From Bog-950 sp044228435 (GTDB taxonomy: Bacteria > Bacteroidota > Bacteroidia > Chitinophagales > LD1): a DNA stretch of 64,000 nt. This document shows, piece by piece, positions 1 through 9,401 of this stretch. Within the stretch, counting starts at the first letter, position 1, and every line of letters begins with the position of its first letter. The notes beneath the pieces are model-generated. The model was not told where the DNA came from and made no database searches. It saw only the letters and a list, made by a program, of their open reading frames with translations. The position numbers were made by a program, and so were the translations under genes. Where the stretch lies: contig JBGAUW010000005.1 of the NCBI GenBank assembly GCA_044228435.1, forward strand, positions 186,001 through 250,000, in the 5' to 3' direction.

Positions 1-88
1 GCCTATAGCCCCTTTCTACGCTTGAAAAATTACATTAGCGACCAAAGTTAATTGCCACAAGCGGTTAACCAACTAACTATTTTACAGA

Positions 89-685
89 ATGATTGCGTAC
101 CTAAGTGGCAGAGTTACTTTTAAAAGCCCAACCCATATATTTCTCGAAACCGGGGGCATAGGGTACATGGTTAAAATCAGCCTTAACACGTTCGAAAAAA
201 TTCAGCACCTGGAAACCTGCCGGTTACACACCTCTTTGGTGGTTAAAATCGAAAACCAATCGGTTAGCGGGTTCGACTTGTACGGCTTTTTTGAAGATAC
301 AGAAAAAGACCTTTTTGAAAAACTGATTTCCGTTTCCGGCGTAGGCGCCGCTACTGCCCGCATGATGCTATCGAGCTTTAAGCCCGATGAAATAAAAAAC
401 GCCATCCTTTCCGAGAATGAAGCGATGATACAAAGCATTAAAGGCATTGGCCCTAAATCGGCTAAACGTATCATACTTGAGCTAAAAGATAAAGTAGGTA
501 AAGTGTCGGGCGATGCGATTTTAATGCCCACACCAAACAATACTATGAAAGAGGAAGCGTTATTTGCGCTCCTTGCCCTTGGTTTTAATAAGCAGGCGGC
601 AGAAAAGGTGCTGGTTAAGTTACAAGGCAGCAATAGTGGATATACGGTGGAGGGGCTGATTAAAGATGCGTTGAAAATGTTGTAA
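89..685 (+). CDS. ruvA: Holliday junction branch migration protein RuvA
   Basis: RuvA binds the four-way Holliday junction as a tetramer and loads the RuvB motor for branch migration in recombinational repair. The 198-residue length is normal for the family. The N-terminal OB-fold begins MIAYLSGRV, and two helix-hairpin-helix motifs are visible (GVGAATARM near residue 80 and GIGPKSAKRIILELKDK near residue 110), followed by a linker and the C-terminal RuvB-contacting helices. It lies directly upstream of sprA, an arrangement I know from many Bacteroidota. The 88 bases before it hold no readable gene. Confidence 0.97.
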   Translation: MIAYLSGRVTFKSPTHIFLETGGIGYMVKISLNTFEKIQHLETCRLHTSLVVKIENQSVSGFDLYGFFEDTEKDLFEKLISVSGVGAATARMMLSSFKPDEIKNAILSENEAMIQSIKGIGPKSAKRIILELKDKVGKVSGDAILMPTPNNTMKEEALFALLALGFNKQAAEKVLVKLQGSNSGYTVEGLIKDALKML

Positions 686-712
686 TTAATATCCTTATTA
701 CCGGATGGTAAA

Positions 713-731
713 CCGGGCTTTTATGCCCCGG
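713..731 (+). terminator. Weak GC-rich hairpin after ruvA
   Basis: CCGGGC at 713-718 can pair with GCCCCGG at 725-731 with one bulged base, around a short T-rich loop. There is no long T-tract after it, so it may be only a weak terminator or incidental structure. Confidence 0.3.
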
Positions 732-781
732 GTATATAACGGCAACAAGGAGAATTGAATAAAAAACTTAGGAGCTAATTA

Positions 782-3700
782 GTGAGAGTTAAACAAAAAA
801 TATTCAGCAGTGTAATCGCCCTTTCGTGCGTAGGCATTTTATATGCCGCATACGGAGGCAATAAGCATTTGCCGTTCCGTTACTTAATACCGGCTGCACC
901 GGCACCGGTAGATTCGCCTAAGTTAAAGTATCCGCTTAAAGAGCGCGAGGGCGATTTTGTTACGGACAAACCTAAAGACCCTTTTTATCTTAAAGATCCT
1001 CCGGCCATACAGCAGGATGTAGAGTATGATACCAAAACAGGTATGTATGTGGTTACCGAAAAAGTAGCCGGGCAGAATGTGCGCCCACCCATGTACATGA
1101 CTTATGATGAATACCTGAGCTATACCGAAAAGCAGGAACGCGATGCTTATGTGAAGGACCGGCAGCACGCTATCAGCCTTGTAGAAGACAAAAGCATTGT
1201 GCCCCCTATACAGGTTAAAAAGCAGTTTTTTGATAAGCTTTTTGGCGGTAGCAAAATTGAAATTAAACCACAGGGTAACGTAGAAATGACTTTGGGCGGC
1301 AACGTTCAAAAAACGGCTAACCCCAACATACCAATTCGTAACCGCAAAACCGGTGGCTTCGATTTTGACATGAACATTAACATAAATGTGATTGGTAAAA
1401 TTGGCGATAAACTACAGTTAGGCGTAAAGTATAACACCCAATCGGGTTTCGATTTCGATAACCAGGTTAAGATTGGTTACACCGGCGATGAAGATGATAT
1501 TATTAAGGTAATTGAGGCCGGTAACGTATCGTTACCGTTGCAAACCCGCCTTATTACCGGTAGCCAAACTTTGTTTGGTATTAAAACACAGTTACAGTTT
1601 GGCCGTTTAACCTGGACCACCGTTTTATCGCAACAAAAATCGAAGAAAGAAACTGTATTGATTGAAAACGGCGCACAACGCCAGAACTTTGAAATACGCG
1701 CCGACCAGTACGAAGAGAACAAACACTTCTTCCTTGCCCAGTTTTTCCGCGATCAATACGATTACGCACTTTCGGGTTTGCCAAACATTAAATCAGTAGT
1801 AAACGTTACGCGTATAGAGGTTTGGGTAACCAACCGGAACGGAACCACCCAAAACGTACGCGATGTAGTGGGCTTAAACGATTTAGGCGAAGCCAAGCCT
1901 TACGATAACGTTCATATCGCCAACACCAGCAATGGCGATTCGCGCCCCCGCAACGATGCCAACGATTTGTATGTAAAACTTAGCTCTAACCCCAATAGCA
2001 GGTTTGTAAATAATATAGTAGGCGAACTAATTGGCCCTAATTTTCTGTTAGACCAGGGCGAAGATTTTGAAAAAACCTATGCCCGCAAACTGAACGATAA
2101 CGAATATACCTACAACAAGCAATTGGGCTATGTATCGTTAAACTCGCAGCTAAACCCTAATGAGGTATTGGCTGTGGCCTTCCAATACGAATACAATGGC
2201 GCGGTGTTCCAGGTGGGCGAGTTTGGTAACCAGGTGCCGCCTGATTCAAACTCCACTTCAAAAGTACTTTACCTCAAATTGCTAAAAGGAACTACCGTTC
2301 GCCCAAGCCTTCCTATCTGGAATTTGATGATGAAAAATATTTACTCGCTGGGCGCTTACAACCTTAGCAACGAAGATTTTCGTTTAGATATTTATTACAA
2401 CGATCCGGGCGGCGGTTTAAAGCGCTATATGCCTAAGGGTTGTATTGAAGGTAAACCTCTAATCCGTGTACTTAACATGGATAACCTGAACATGAACAAC
2501 GACCCTCAGCCCGATGGTTTGTTCGACTTTGTACCAGGCGTAACCATACTTACTCAAAACGGGCGTTTAATATTCCCGGTTAAAGAACCTTTTGGCGATA
2601 ACCTGCGAGGTGCATTCAACGCCTGCAGCACGCCGGCAGCTATCACCAACATGTATGTGTTCGACCAGCTGTACGACTCTACAAAATTCCGTGCGCAACA
2701 GTTTCCCGAGTTTAACCGCTTTGTAGTTAAAGGGCAATACAAAGGTTCTAACAACCGCGAAATTTCGTTAGGAGCCGGTAACATACCGCGTGGCTCTGTG
2801 GTGGTTACTGCCGGCGGGCAAAAGCTGGTTGAAGGAACGCACTACACTGTAGATTATAACCTGGGCCGTATAACCATTATTGACCAGGGTATATTAAACA
2901 GCGGGCAGCAGGTAAAGGTAGATTACGAAAACAATAACCTTTTTGCCACACAGGTGCGAAGCATGTATGGCACGCGCCTGGATTACCGCATAAGCAGCAA
3001 GTTCAACATTGGCGGTACCTTAATGCACCTTAGAGAGAGGCCCTTTACCCAAAAAGTAAACATTGGCGACGACCCGATTGCCAATACTATAATGGGGCTG
3101 GACGTAAAATACGAAACCAATGCACCATGGCTTACCAAGGCTTTGGATAAACTGCCAATTTACTCTACCAAAGAAATGTCTACCATTTCTACGTATGGCG
3201 AGGTAGCTTATCTTAAACCGGGCCACAGCAAAGCCATAAACGGACAGGATAAGCAGGGCCAGGTGTATGTAGATGACTTTGAAGGAACCAGCAATGGGTA
3301 TGATTTAAAAACACCACCGGTTAGCTGGAAGCTTGCTTCACCACCGCGTAATGCAGTAGATGCCAGCGGGCGGGTTATGTTTCCGGAAGCGAATTTAATA
3401 GCCGACGAACGGGCTGATTACAACCGTGCAAAAATTTCGTGGTACCGGATAGACAACTCATTTTTTAACCAGCAAACCTGCCCCGATATAGTTTGGAACA
3501 ACCCCGACCCGTTAACGAACTTAAAGAGCCACTATGTGCGCCTTATACCTACGCAAGAGGTTTTCCCTAACCGGCCCAACCAAACGCTGGACCAAAACCT
3601 TTACACCTTCGACCTTACCTTTTCGCCAAAAGAAAGAGGACCTTACAATTACGAAGCAGAACACGGCATAACACCCGGTGTTTCGCAGGGGGTAGATAAC

Positions 3701-6700
3701 GATGGCTTACTAAAAAGCCCTGTAACCCGCTGGGGTGGTATAATGCGCAGCATTGATAACAACGACTTAGAGGCTACCAACGTAGAGTTTATTGAGTTTT
3801 GGATGCTCGACCCGTTTTTATATAACACTACTTCGCCGGGCGGTAAACTGTATTTTAACCTTGGTAACATATCGGAAGATATTTTGCGCGACTCGCGCAT
3901 GAGCTACGAAAACGGTATTTACGCCGATACCAATACACTGGACAGAACATTCTGGGGCTGGGTACCTAAACAACCTGCGCTGGTAGATGCCTTTGATAAC
4001 GACCAGAATCTGCGTCCTATACAGGATGTGGGTTTTGATGGAATGGGCGATGCGCTGGAAAGAGACCGTAAATCGGCTTTCTTAGCCCGTATTAACGACG
4101 GCGCCAATGCCTATGTGCAATCGGTTAAGGATAAGCTGAACGCCGACCCTTCATCTGATAACTATGCTTACTTTAAAGATGAAAACCTGTATGGTGGCAC
4201 AGCCGGCGTAATAGCCCGCTACAAAAACTTTACAGGGGTAGAGGGTAACTCGCCGGTGCAAACCAACAGCGTAGCTACTACCGCACAAACCAACCTGCCC
4301 GAAAAAGAAGATTTAAATAAGGATAATACCCTGAACGAAAACGAAGAGTTTTTCCAATACGAAATAGATTTAAAGCCCGGTATGGATGTAGGCACTAATC
4401 CTTACATCGTATCGAAGGTAGAGCAGACCGGACAAGATGGCAATGGCGTACCTAACCGCTGGTTACAGTTCCGCGTTCCTATCCGCGAGTATACATCACG
4501 CACCGGTAATATACCCGATTTTAAGTCTATCCAGTTTATGCGCATGTTTATGACCGGCTGGCAGGATGAAGTTACCATTCGCTTTGGAACCCTGGAATTA
4601 AGAAGAAACCAATGGAGAACTTACAACCTTAACCTTAACGACCCTTGCGAAGGTGTGGGTGGCGATGCGCCGAATGGTTTCTTTAACGTAGCATCGGTAG
4701 GTATTGAAGAGAACAGCGCAAAGAAACCGGTTAACTATGTATTGCCTCCGGGGATTGACCGCGTGCAGGCATTAGGTGCCCAAACCAATCAGTTTGTAGC
4801 TCAAAACGAACAAGCCTTAGCCATTAACGCCTGCGACCTTAAAGATTGCGGACGCAAGGCCGTATTTAAAAACCTAACACTGGATGTAAGAAGGTATAAG
4901 CAACTTAAAATGTTTATACACGCTAATAAAGTAGCAGGCGAGCTGCCGGTTAATAACGATGAGGTAACAGCCTTTATACGTATAGGGTCTGACTTTGTAG
5001 ATAACTACTACGAATATGAAGTGCCTTTAAAAATTACCGACGATGGGCTTTATGATAACAACAGCACCGACGATCGCACTCTTGTATGGCCCGAGCTAAA
5101 TAACCTCGAAATTAACCTGCAGGATTTTGTGCAGCTAAAACTATCGCGCAACTCAACCGATGGCTGGCCGCGCACCGAACCGTTTACGCAATTTGATGCC
5201 AAAGGGCGTTTAATAACTATTAAGGGTAACCCTGATATTGGCGCCATTAAAACAATTATGCTGGGCGTACATAACCCCAGCAAAAGCGGCGACAAAAATC
5301 CTTTACCGGCCGATGGCGACGATGGCCAGCCCAAGTGTATTGAAGTTTGGTTTAACGAGTTACGTGTAACCGGCTTTGAAGAGTTTGGAGGAACAGCTGC
5401 CCTGGCTAACATAAATATTAAACTGGCCGACTTAGGTAACATAAGCCTTTCGGGCGAAATGCACACACGAGGGTTTGGACAGGTGGAACAGAAAATTGAC
5501 CAACGCTATAAAGATAATTTATACAAATACGATTTCTCTACCAACCTGGAAGGCGGCCGTTTGCTACCCGAAAAAGCCGGCATACGCATTCCGTTCTACG
5601 CCAATTATGCGCAGTCGTTTAGCACACCGGAGTTTGACCCTTACCAGTTTGATATACCAACTAAAGACTATGTAAAAAATTTGAAGAGCACCGTGGGTGC
5701 CGATTCTGCCCGCCGCTACCGCGCGCAAATACAAACTATTAATACCCGCAGGGGCTTTAACTTTAGCAATGTGCGCGTAGTGCCACAAACCAAAGCCAAG
5801 CGGCCGCATATTTACGACCCCGGTAACTTCAACTTCACCTATTCCTACAACGAAATTCTGTTTAGCGACCCCTTCATAGAGAAAAACTCGAAGAAAAACT
5901 GGATGGGTATAGTAGGCTGGAGCTTTGCACCACAAACAAAAGACTTTGCTCCGTTTAAAAAATTAATCAAGTCCAAATCGAAATGGTTAGACCTGTTCCG
6001 CGACTTTAGTTTTAACCCTATGCCATCTACCATGGCATTTACTACCGATTTAAACCGGGATATGACGGAGATTAAGCTGCGCTCGCTAGGCGAAGTGGGC
6101 TTTGATATACCGGCTACCTATAGCAAAAACTTCCGCTGGAACCGTAGTTACGTGTTTAAATACAATCCGTTTAAATCGCTAAGCATAGATTTTAGCGCCA
6201 CCAACAACTCGCGTATTGATGAACCGGACGGAAAAATTGATACTAAAGGCGAGAAGAATGAAATATGGGGCAACATTGGGCAGGGTGGACGTAACACCAA
6301 CTATAACCAGCAGTTAGCAGTAAACTACAATATACCCATCAACAAAATACCGGCCTTTGATTTTATAACTGCAAGTGTGGGTTACAACAGCGGATATAAC
6401 TGGACGGCCCTTCCGTGGCAGCGCGACTCGGCAACCGGTAACCTTATTCAAAACAGCCTGGGCAACATTATAAGCAACACGCAAAACGATCGCGCTAAAG
6501 TTGATTTAAACTTTAAAAAGTTATACGATAAGGTTCCGTTTTTAAAAACCTATAGTTCGCCTAACCCTAATGCTGGTGATAAAAAAGAGAACGACAAAAA
6601 ACGCGATGCCGTTAAAAAAGCCCGCGATAAGATTGAAGATGATATAAACAAGCTGAAAGAAAAACGCGTTAAGCTAAAAGCAGATTTAAAAGAAGCTAAA

Positions 6701-8485
6701 GATATTGCCCGTAACGATACCGCCTATCACTCTAAAAAGCTGGCCAACCAGGCACGCATACGCAATGGCCTTGCAGCCAACGCTACGGCAATTGGCGCAA
6801 AAAGCAAAGAAGTTTCGGCTGCCGAAAAGGCTGCTAAACCCAACTTAAAAGATGAGTTAACTAAGCTGAAAGAGGCGCGTGCCAAGTTGAAAAATGAGTT
6901 GAAATTGGCTAAAAAAGATGCCGAAGTAATTCGACTTAAAAAAGAACTGAAGGCTAACAGGCTCGCCCTTAAACAAAAGAAGACCGATTACGCTAATAAG
7001 CAGGCACCAGCCAGTCCGTTTATTTCTATCGTGCTTCGCCCGCTGCTTGCTTTAAAACGCGTATCGCTGGAGTATAAAGAAACCAAGGGAACCATTGTGC
7101 CCGGCTTTACCGGCTACTCGCAAATATTGGGTAACCAAATAAACGGCACCAATAAATACTTAACCGACCGCAGCCTGCGCAGTGCGCCGGGTTACGATTT
7201 TACCTTTGGTGCACAAATGGGCGACCGGTTCTTTAAGGGGGTAGATAAGTTTAGCCGCGATGGCTGGTTAGATGACGCAGCAGCCAAAGGCTGGATAACT
7301 ACCGATACACTTTTAAACCAAAAATTCACGCAAACCCGTTCGCAACGTTTAGACGTTACAGCCACCATTGAACCGTGGACAGACTTAAAAATTGACTTAA
7401 CCCTGTTCCGCGACTACACCGAAAACCACTCGCAGTTTTTCAAGAATGTATACGATGCTACCACTAATACCACCCAATTCCAGCATTTAAACCCAACCGA
7501 CATGGGTTCGTACAGCATCTCGTATCTCCCGGTTAAAACCATGTTCGATAAAATTGATGCCCAGGGTTACTCAAAAACTTATGCCGATTTTGAAAAGAAC
7601 CGCGAAATAATATCAAGGCGGCTTGGCACTGGTGTTTATACCAACCCGAGTGATACCACCATCAATCCGAATTACACCAACGGTTACGGTCCTAAATCGC
7701 AGGATGTTTTAATTCCGGCCTTCCTGGCGGCTTATACCAAAGCCGATGCTAACAAGGTTAACCTTAATCCGTTTAAGGCGTTCCCGTTGCCAAACTGGCG
7801 CATATCGTACAACGGTTTAACCAAGTTTAAGTGGGCACAAAACATATTTACCAACTTTACTATTACGCACGGCTATAATAGCACGTTAACAGTAAATAGC
7901 TTTAATACCAACCTCGATTATCGTGGCGATGGAACTCCGTTCGGGCAAACCCGCTTAGATTCTTTGAATGGTAACTATTTCCCGCTATATAATATGCCAA
8001 GCATTGTTATTAACGAGCAGCTTTCTCCATTGTTGGGGGTAGATATGACCTTTAAAAACAACATTACGGCTAAGGTAGATTACAAGCAAAGCCGCACACA
8101 AACCATGAACTTCTCCGATTTTCAGTTAATTGAATTAAAATCGAAACAGTTAACTGTAGGTGCGGGCTATAAAATAAAGGGCTTAAAACTGCCTATTAAA
8201 ATAAAGGGCAAAAAAATACGACTCGATAACGACCTTAGCTTCCGTTTCGACTTTAGCTACCGCGATAACGTAACTATTAACCACCGTATTGACCAGGGCG
8301 TACCGCAAATTACTTCGGGCTCGCGCACTATTACCATACAGCCGTCTATCGATTATATAGTTAGCAAGCGCTTAAACGTTCGTATTTTCTTCGATCAAAC
8401 GCAAACCATACCTAAAATTTCATCGGGTTTCCCTACCACCAATACCAAGGGTGGTATTACGCTCCGATTCTCACTGGCTGATTAA
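782..8485 (+). CDS. sprA: Type IX secretion translocon / gliding protein SprA
   Basis: SprA (SovA) is the giant outer-membrane beta-barrel that forms the translocation channel of the type IX secretion system. The 2567-residue size, the hydrophobic N-terminal export signal (residues about 5-23), repeated aromatic- and Asn-rich beta-strand sequence, and a C-terminus ending in amphipathic strands all fit. The start is GTG, supported by an AGGAG at 770-774, seven bases upstream, a rare clear Shine-Dalgarno for this phylum. Residues about 1930-2075 are a Lys/Glu/Ala-rich charged helical segment, very likely a coiled coil, interrupting the barrel sequence; this is unusual and makes the protein somewhat longer than the roughly 2400 residues I know for SprA. 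It sits between ruvA and gcvH. Confidence 0.95.
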   Translation: MRVKQKIFSSVIALSCVGILYAAYGGNKHLPFRYLIPAAPAPVDSPKLKYPLKEREGDFVTDKPKDPFYLKDPPAIQQDVEYDTKTGMYVVTEKVAGQNVRPPMYMTYDEYLSYTEKQERDAYVKDRQHAISLVEDKSIVPPIQVKKQFFDKLFGGSKIEIKPQGNVEMTLGGNVQKTANPNIPIRNRKTGGFDFDMNININVIGKIGDKLQLGVKYNTQSGFDFDNQVKIGYTGDEDDIIKVIEAGNVSLPLQTRLITGSQTLFGIKTQLQFGRLTWTTVLSQQKSKKETVLIENGAQRQNFEIRADQYEENKHFFLAQFFRDQYDYALSGLPNIKSVVNVTRIEVWVTNRNGTTQNVRDVVGLNDLGEAKPYDNVHIANTSNGDSRPRNDANDLYVKLSSNPNSRFVNNIVGELIGPNFLLDQGEDFEKTYARKLNDNEYTYNKQLGYVSLNSQLNPNEVLAVAFQYEYNGAVFQVGEFGNQVPPDSNSTSKVLYLKLLKGTTVRPSLPIWNLMMKNIYSLGAYNLSNEDFRLDIYYNDPGGGLKRYMPKGCIEGKPLIRVLNMDNLNMNNDPQPDGLFDFVPGVTILTQNGRLIFPVKEPFGDNLRGAFNACSTPAAITNMYVFDQLYDSTKFRAQQFPEFNRFVVKGQYKGSNNREISLGAGNIPRGSVVVTAGGQKLVEGTHYTVDYNLGRITIIDQGILNSGQQVKVDYENNNLFATQVRSMYGTRLDYRISSKFNIGGTLMHLRERPFTQKVNIGDDPIANTIMGLDVKYETNAPWLTKALDKLPIYSTKEMSTISTYGEVAYLKPGHSKAINGQDKQGQVYVDDFEGTSNGYDLKTPPVSWKLASPPRNAVDASGRVMFPEANLIADERADYNRAKISWYRIDNSFFNQQTCPDIVWNNPDPLTNLKSHYVRLIPTQEVFPNRPNQTLDQNLYTFDLTFSPKERGPYNYEAEHGITPGVSQGVDNDGLLKSPVTRWGGIMRSIDNNDLEATNVEFIEFWMLDPFLYNTTSPGGKLYFNLGNISEDILRDSRMSYENGIYADTNTLDRTFWGWVPKQPALVDAFDNDQNLRPIQDVGFDGMGDALERDRKSAFLARINDGANAYVQSVKDKLNADPSSDNYAYFKDENLYGGTAGVIARYKNFTGVEGNSPVQTNSVATTAQTNLPEKEDLNKDNTLNENEEFFQYEIDLKPGMDVGTNPYIVSKVEQTGQDGNGVPNRWLQFRVPIREYTSRTGNIPDFKSIQFMRMFMTGWQDEVTIRFGTLELRRNQWRTYNLNLNDPCEGVGGDAPNGFFNVASVGIEENSAKKPVNYVLPPGIDRVQALGAQTNQFVAQNEQALAINACDLKDCGRKAVFKNLTLDVRRYKQLKMFIHANKVAGELPVNNDEVTAFIRIGSDFVDNYYEYEVPLKITDDGLYDNNSTDDRTLVWPELNNLEINLQDFVQLKLSRNSTDGWPRTEPFTQFDAKGRLITIKGNPDIGAIKTIMLGVHNPSKSGDKNPLPADGDDGQPKCIEVWFNELRVTGFEEFGGTAALANINIKLADLGNISLSGEMHTRGFGQVEQKIDQRYKDNLYKYDFSTNLEGGRLLPEKAGIRIPFYANYAQSFSTPEFDPYQFDIPTKDYVKNLKSTVGADSARRYRAQIQTINTRRGFNFSNVRVVPQTKAKRPHIYDPGNFNFTYSYNEILFSDPFIEKNSKKNWMGIVGWSFAPQTKDFAPFKKLIKSKSKWLDLFRDFSFNPMPSTMAFTTDLNRDMTEIKLRSLGEVGFDIPATYSKNFRWNRSYVFKYNPFKSLSIDFSATNNSRIDEPDGKIDTKGEKNEIWGNIGQGGRNTNYNQQLAVNYNIPINKIPAFDFITASVGYNSGYNWTALPWQRDSATGNLIQNSLGNIISNTQNDRAKVDLNFKKLYDKVPFLKTYSSPNPNAGDKKENDKKRDAVKKARDKIEDDINKLKEKRVKLKADLKEAKDIARNDTAYHSKKLANQARIRNGLAANATAIGAKSKEVSAAEKAAKPNLKDELTKLKEARAKLKNELKLAKKDAEVIRLKKELKANRLALKQKKTDYANKQAPASPFISIVLRPLLALKRVSLEYKETKGTIVPGFTGYSQILGNQINGTNKYLTDRSLRSAPGYDFTFGAQMGDRFFKGVDKFSRDGWLDDAAAKGWITTDTLLNQKFTQTRSQRLDVTATIEPWTDLKIDLTLFRDYTENHSQFFKNVYDATTNTTQFQHLNPTDMGSYSISYLPVKTMFDKIDAQGYSKTYADFEKNREIISRRLGTGVYTNPSDTTINPNYTNGYGPKSQDVLIPAFLAAYTKADANKVNLNPFKAFPLPNWRISYNGLTKFKWAQNIFTNFTITHGYNSTLTVNSFNTNLDYRGDGTPFGQTRLDSLNGNYFPLYNMPSIVINEQLSPLLGVDMTFKNNITAKVDYKQSRTQTMNFSDFQLIELKSKQLTVGAGYKIKGLKLPIKIKGKKIRLDNDLSFRFDFSYRDNVTINHRIDQGVPQITSGSRTITIQPSIDYIVSKRLNVRIFFDQTQTIPKISSGFPTTNTKGGITLRFSLAD

Positions 8486-8532
8486 TCACGCCATACTACT
8501 TATACTAAAAACCTGTGCCATAATAAAGATTT

Positions 8533-8570
8533 AAACCTTCTAAGTTTTTGAAACTTAGAAGGTTTTCTAT
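8533..8570 (+). terminator. Perfect 15-bp hairpin terminator after sprA
   Basis: AAACCTTCTAAGTTT (8533-8547) and its exact reverse complement (8551-8565) are separated by TTG and followed by TCTATTTT. This is a strong intrinsic terminator for sprA. It also contains the TTG that would be the start of the longest gcvH reading frame, which argues against that start. Confidence 0.8.
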
Positions 8571-8604
8571 TTTCACACATCAATTAAAATTAAAACCGAG
8601 TAAC

Positions 8605-8985
8605 ATGAACTTTCCCGCAGATTTAAAGTACAGCAAAGAGCACGAATGGGTTCGCATTGAAGGCAATGTAGGCGTAATTGGCATTACCGATTTTGCGCAA
8701 AAAGAGCTGGGCGATATTGTATATGTAGAAATTGAAACGGTAGGCGATACCATTGAAAAAGATGCTGTGTTTGGCACTGTAGAGGCCGTTAAAACTGTTT
8801 CGGATTTGTTTATGCCGGTATCGGGCAGAATAGTTGCTAAAAACGAAGCACTTAACGATGCGCCGGAGGCCGTTAACAGCGACCCTTACAACAGCGGCTG
8901 GATGATTAAAATTGAATTTACTGAGGCACTGCAGTTAGAAGGCTTAATGAATGCCGAAGAGTATAAAAAACACGTAGGCGCATAA
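8605..8985 (+). CDS. gcvH: Glycine cleavage system H protein
   Basis: GcvH carries the lipoyl arm that shuttles the aminomethyl group between the P, T and L proteins of the glycine cleavage system. The 126-residue protein from ATG 8605 begins MNFPADLKYSKEHEWVR, the family's standard N-terminus. The lipoylated Lys lies in GTVEAVKTVSDLF. An in-frame TTG at 8548 would add 19 residues but lies inside the preceding terminator hairpin and gives a non-homologous extension, so the ATG is preferred. The other gcv genes are not nearby; the neighbours are sprA and a VanZ-like gene. Confidence 0.97.
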   Translation: MNFPADLKYSKEHEWVRIEGNVGVIGITDFAQKELGDIVYVEIETVGDTIEKDAVFGTVEAVKTVSDLFMPVSGRIVAKNEALNDAPEAVNSDPYNSGWMIKIEFTEALQLEGLMNAEEYKKHVGA

Positions 8986-9004
8986 GCTGCTACCCTAACC
9001 AATA

Positions 9005-9376
9005 TTGAACTCGTTTATAAAATATAATTGGCCGTCCATTTTATGGGCGGCTTTTATTTTGGTATTGTGCCTTATGCCCGGGCGCGATTTGCCTAGTGTA
9101 AGCCTGTTTCAGTTTGATAAACTGGGGCACTTTGGTATTTACCTCATCCTTTCTGTAGCCATGTTTTATGGTTGGGTTAAGCAAAGCACCTATAGTACCC
9201 TGCACCAAAACACCTTTATAAAAATAGTGCTTATAACCTCGGTTTACGGTTTTGCCGTAGAGGTTATGCAGGGTGCCCTAACCATCGACCGGCAATTTGA
9301 CCTTTTCGATGCTTTGGCCAATTCGTCGGGCGCGGTTGTTGGAAGTTTAATTAGCGTTAAACTCTTCAAACTTTAG
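9005..9376 (+). CDS. VanZ-like family membrane protein
   Basis: This 123-residue protein has about four transmembrane segments and the VanZ-family signature DKLGHFGIYLILS. It also has the acidic E..Q motif (AVEVMQGALTIDRQFDLFD) typical of these small membrane proteins. VanZ of enterococci gives low-level teicoplanin resistance; the role of the Bacteroidota homologues is not known, so no resistance claim is made. The start is TTG at 9005, which places the first helix immediately after a short polar N-terminus. It is 19 bases downstream of gcvH and probably co-transcribed with it. Confidence 0.85.
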   Translation: MNSFIKYNWPSILWAAFILVLCLMPGRDLPSVSLFQFDKLGHFGIYLILSVAMFYGWVKQSTYSTLHQNTFIKIVLITSVYGFAVEVMQGALTIDRQFDLFDALANSSGAVVGSLISVKLFKL

Positions 9377-9401
9377 CATCATTCTTCTACCTTCACCTCC
9401 A

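Noticed and set aside
8548..8604. Upstream TTG start for gcvH
   Set aside because: It lies inside the sprA terminator hairpin and the extra 19 residues do not match any GcvH.
9005..9376. Glycopeptide resistance by the VanZ-like protein
   Set aside because: VanZ-like proteins are common beside gcvH in this phylum and nothing in the sequence ties this one to resistance.
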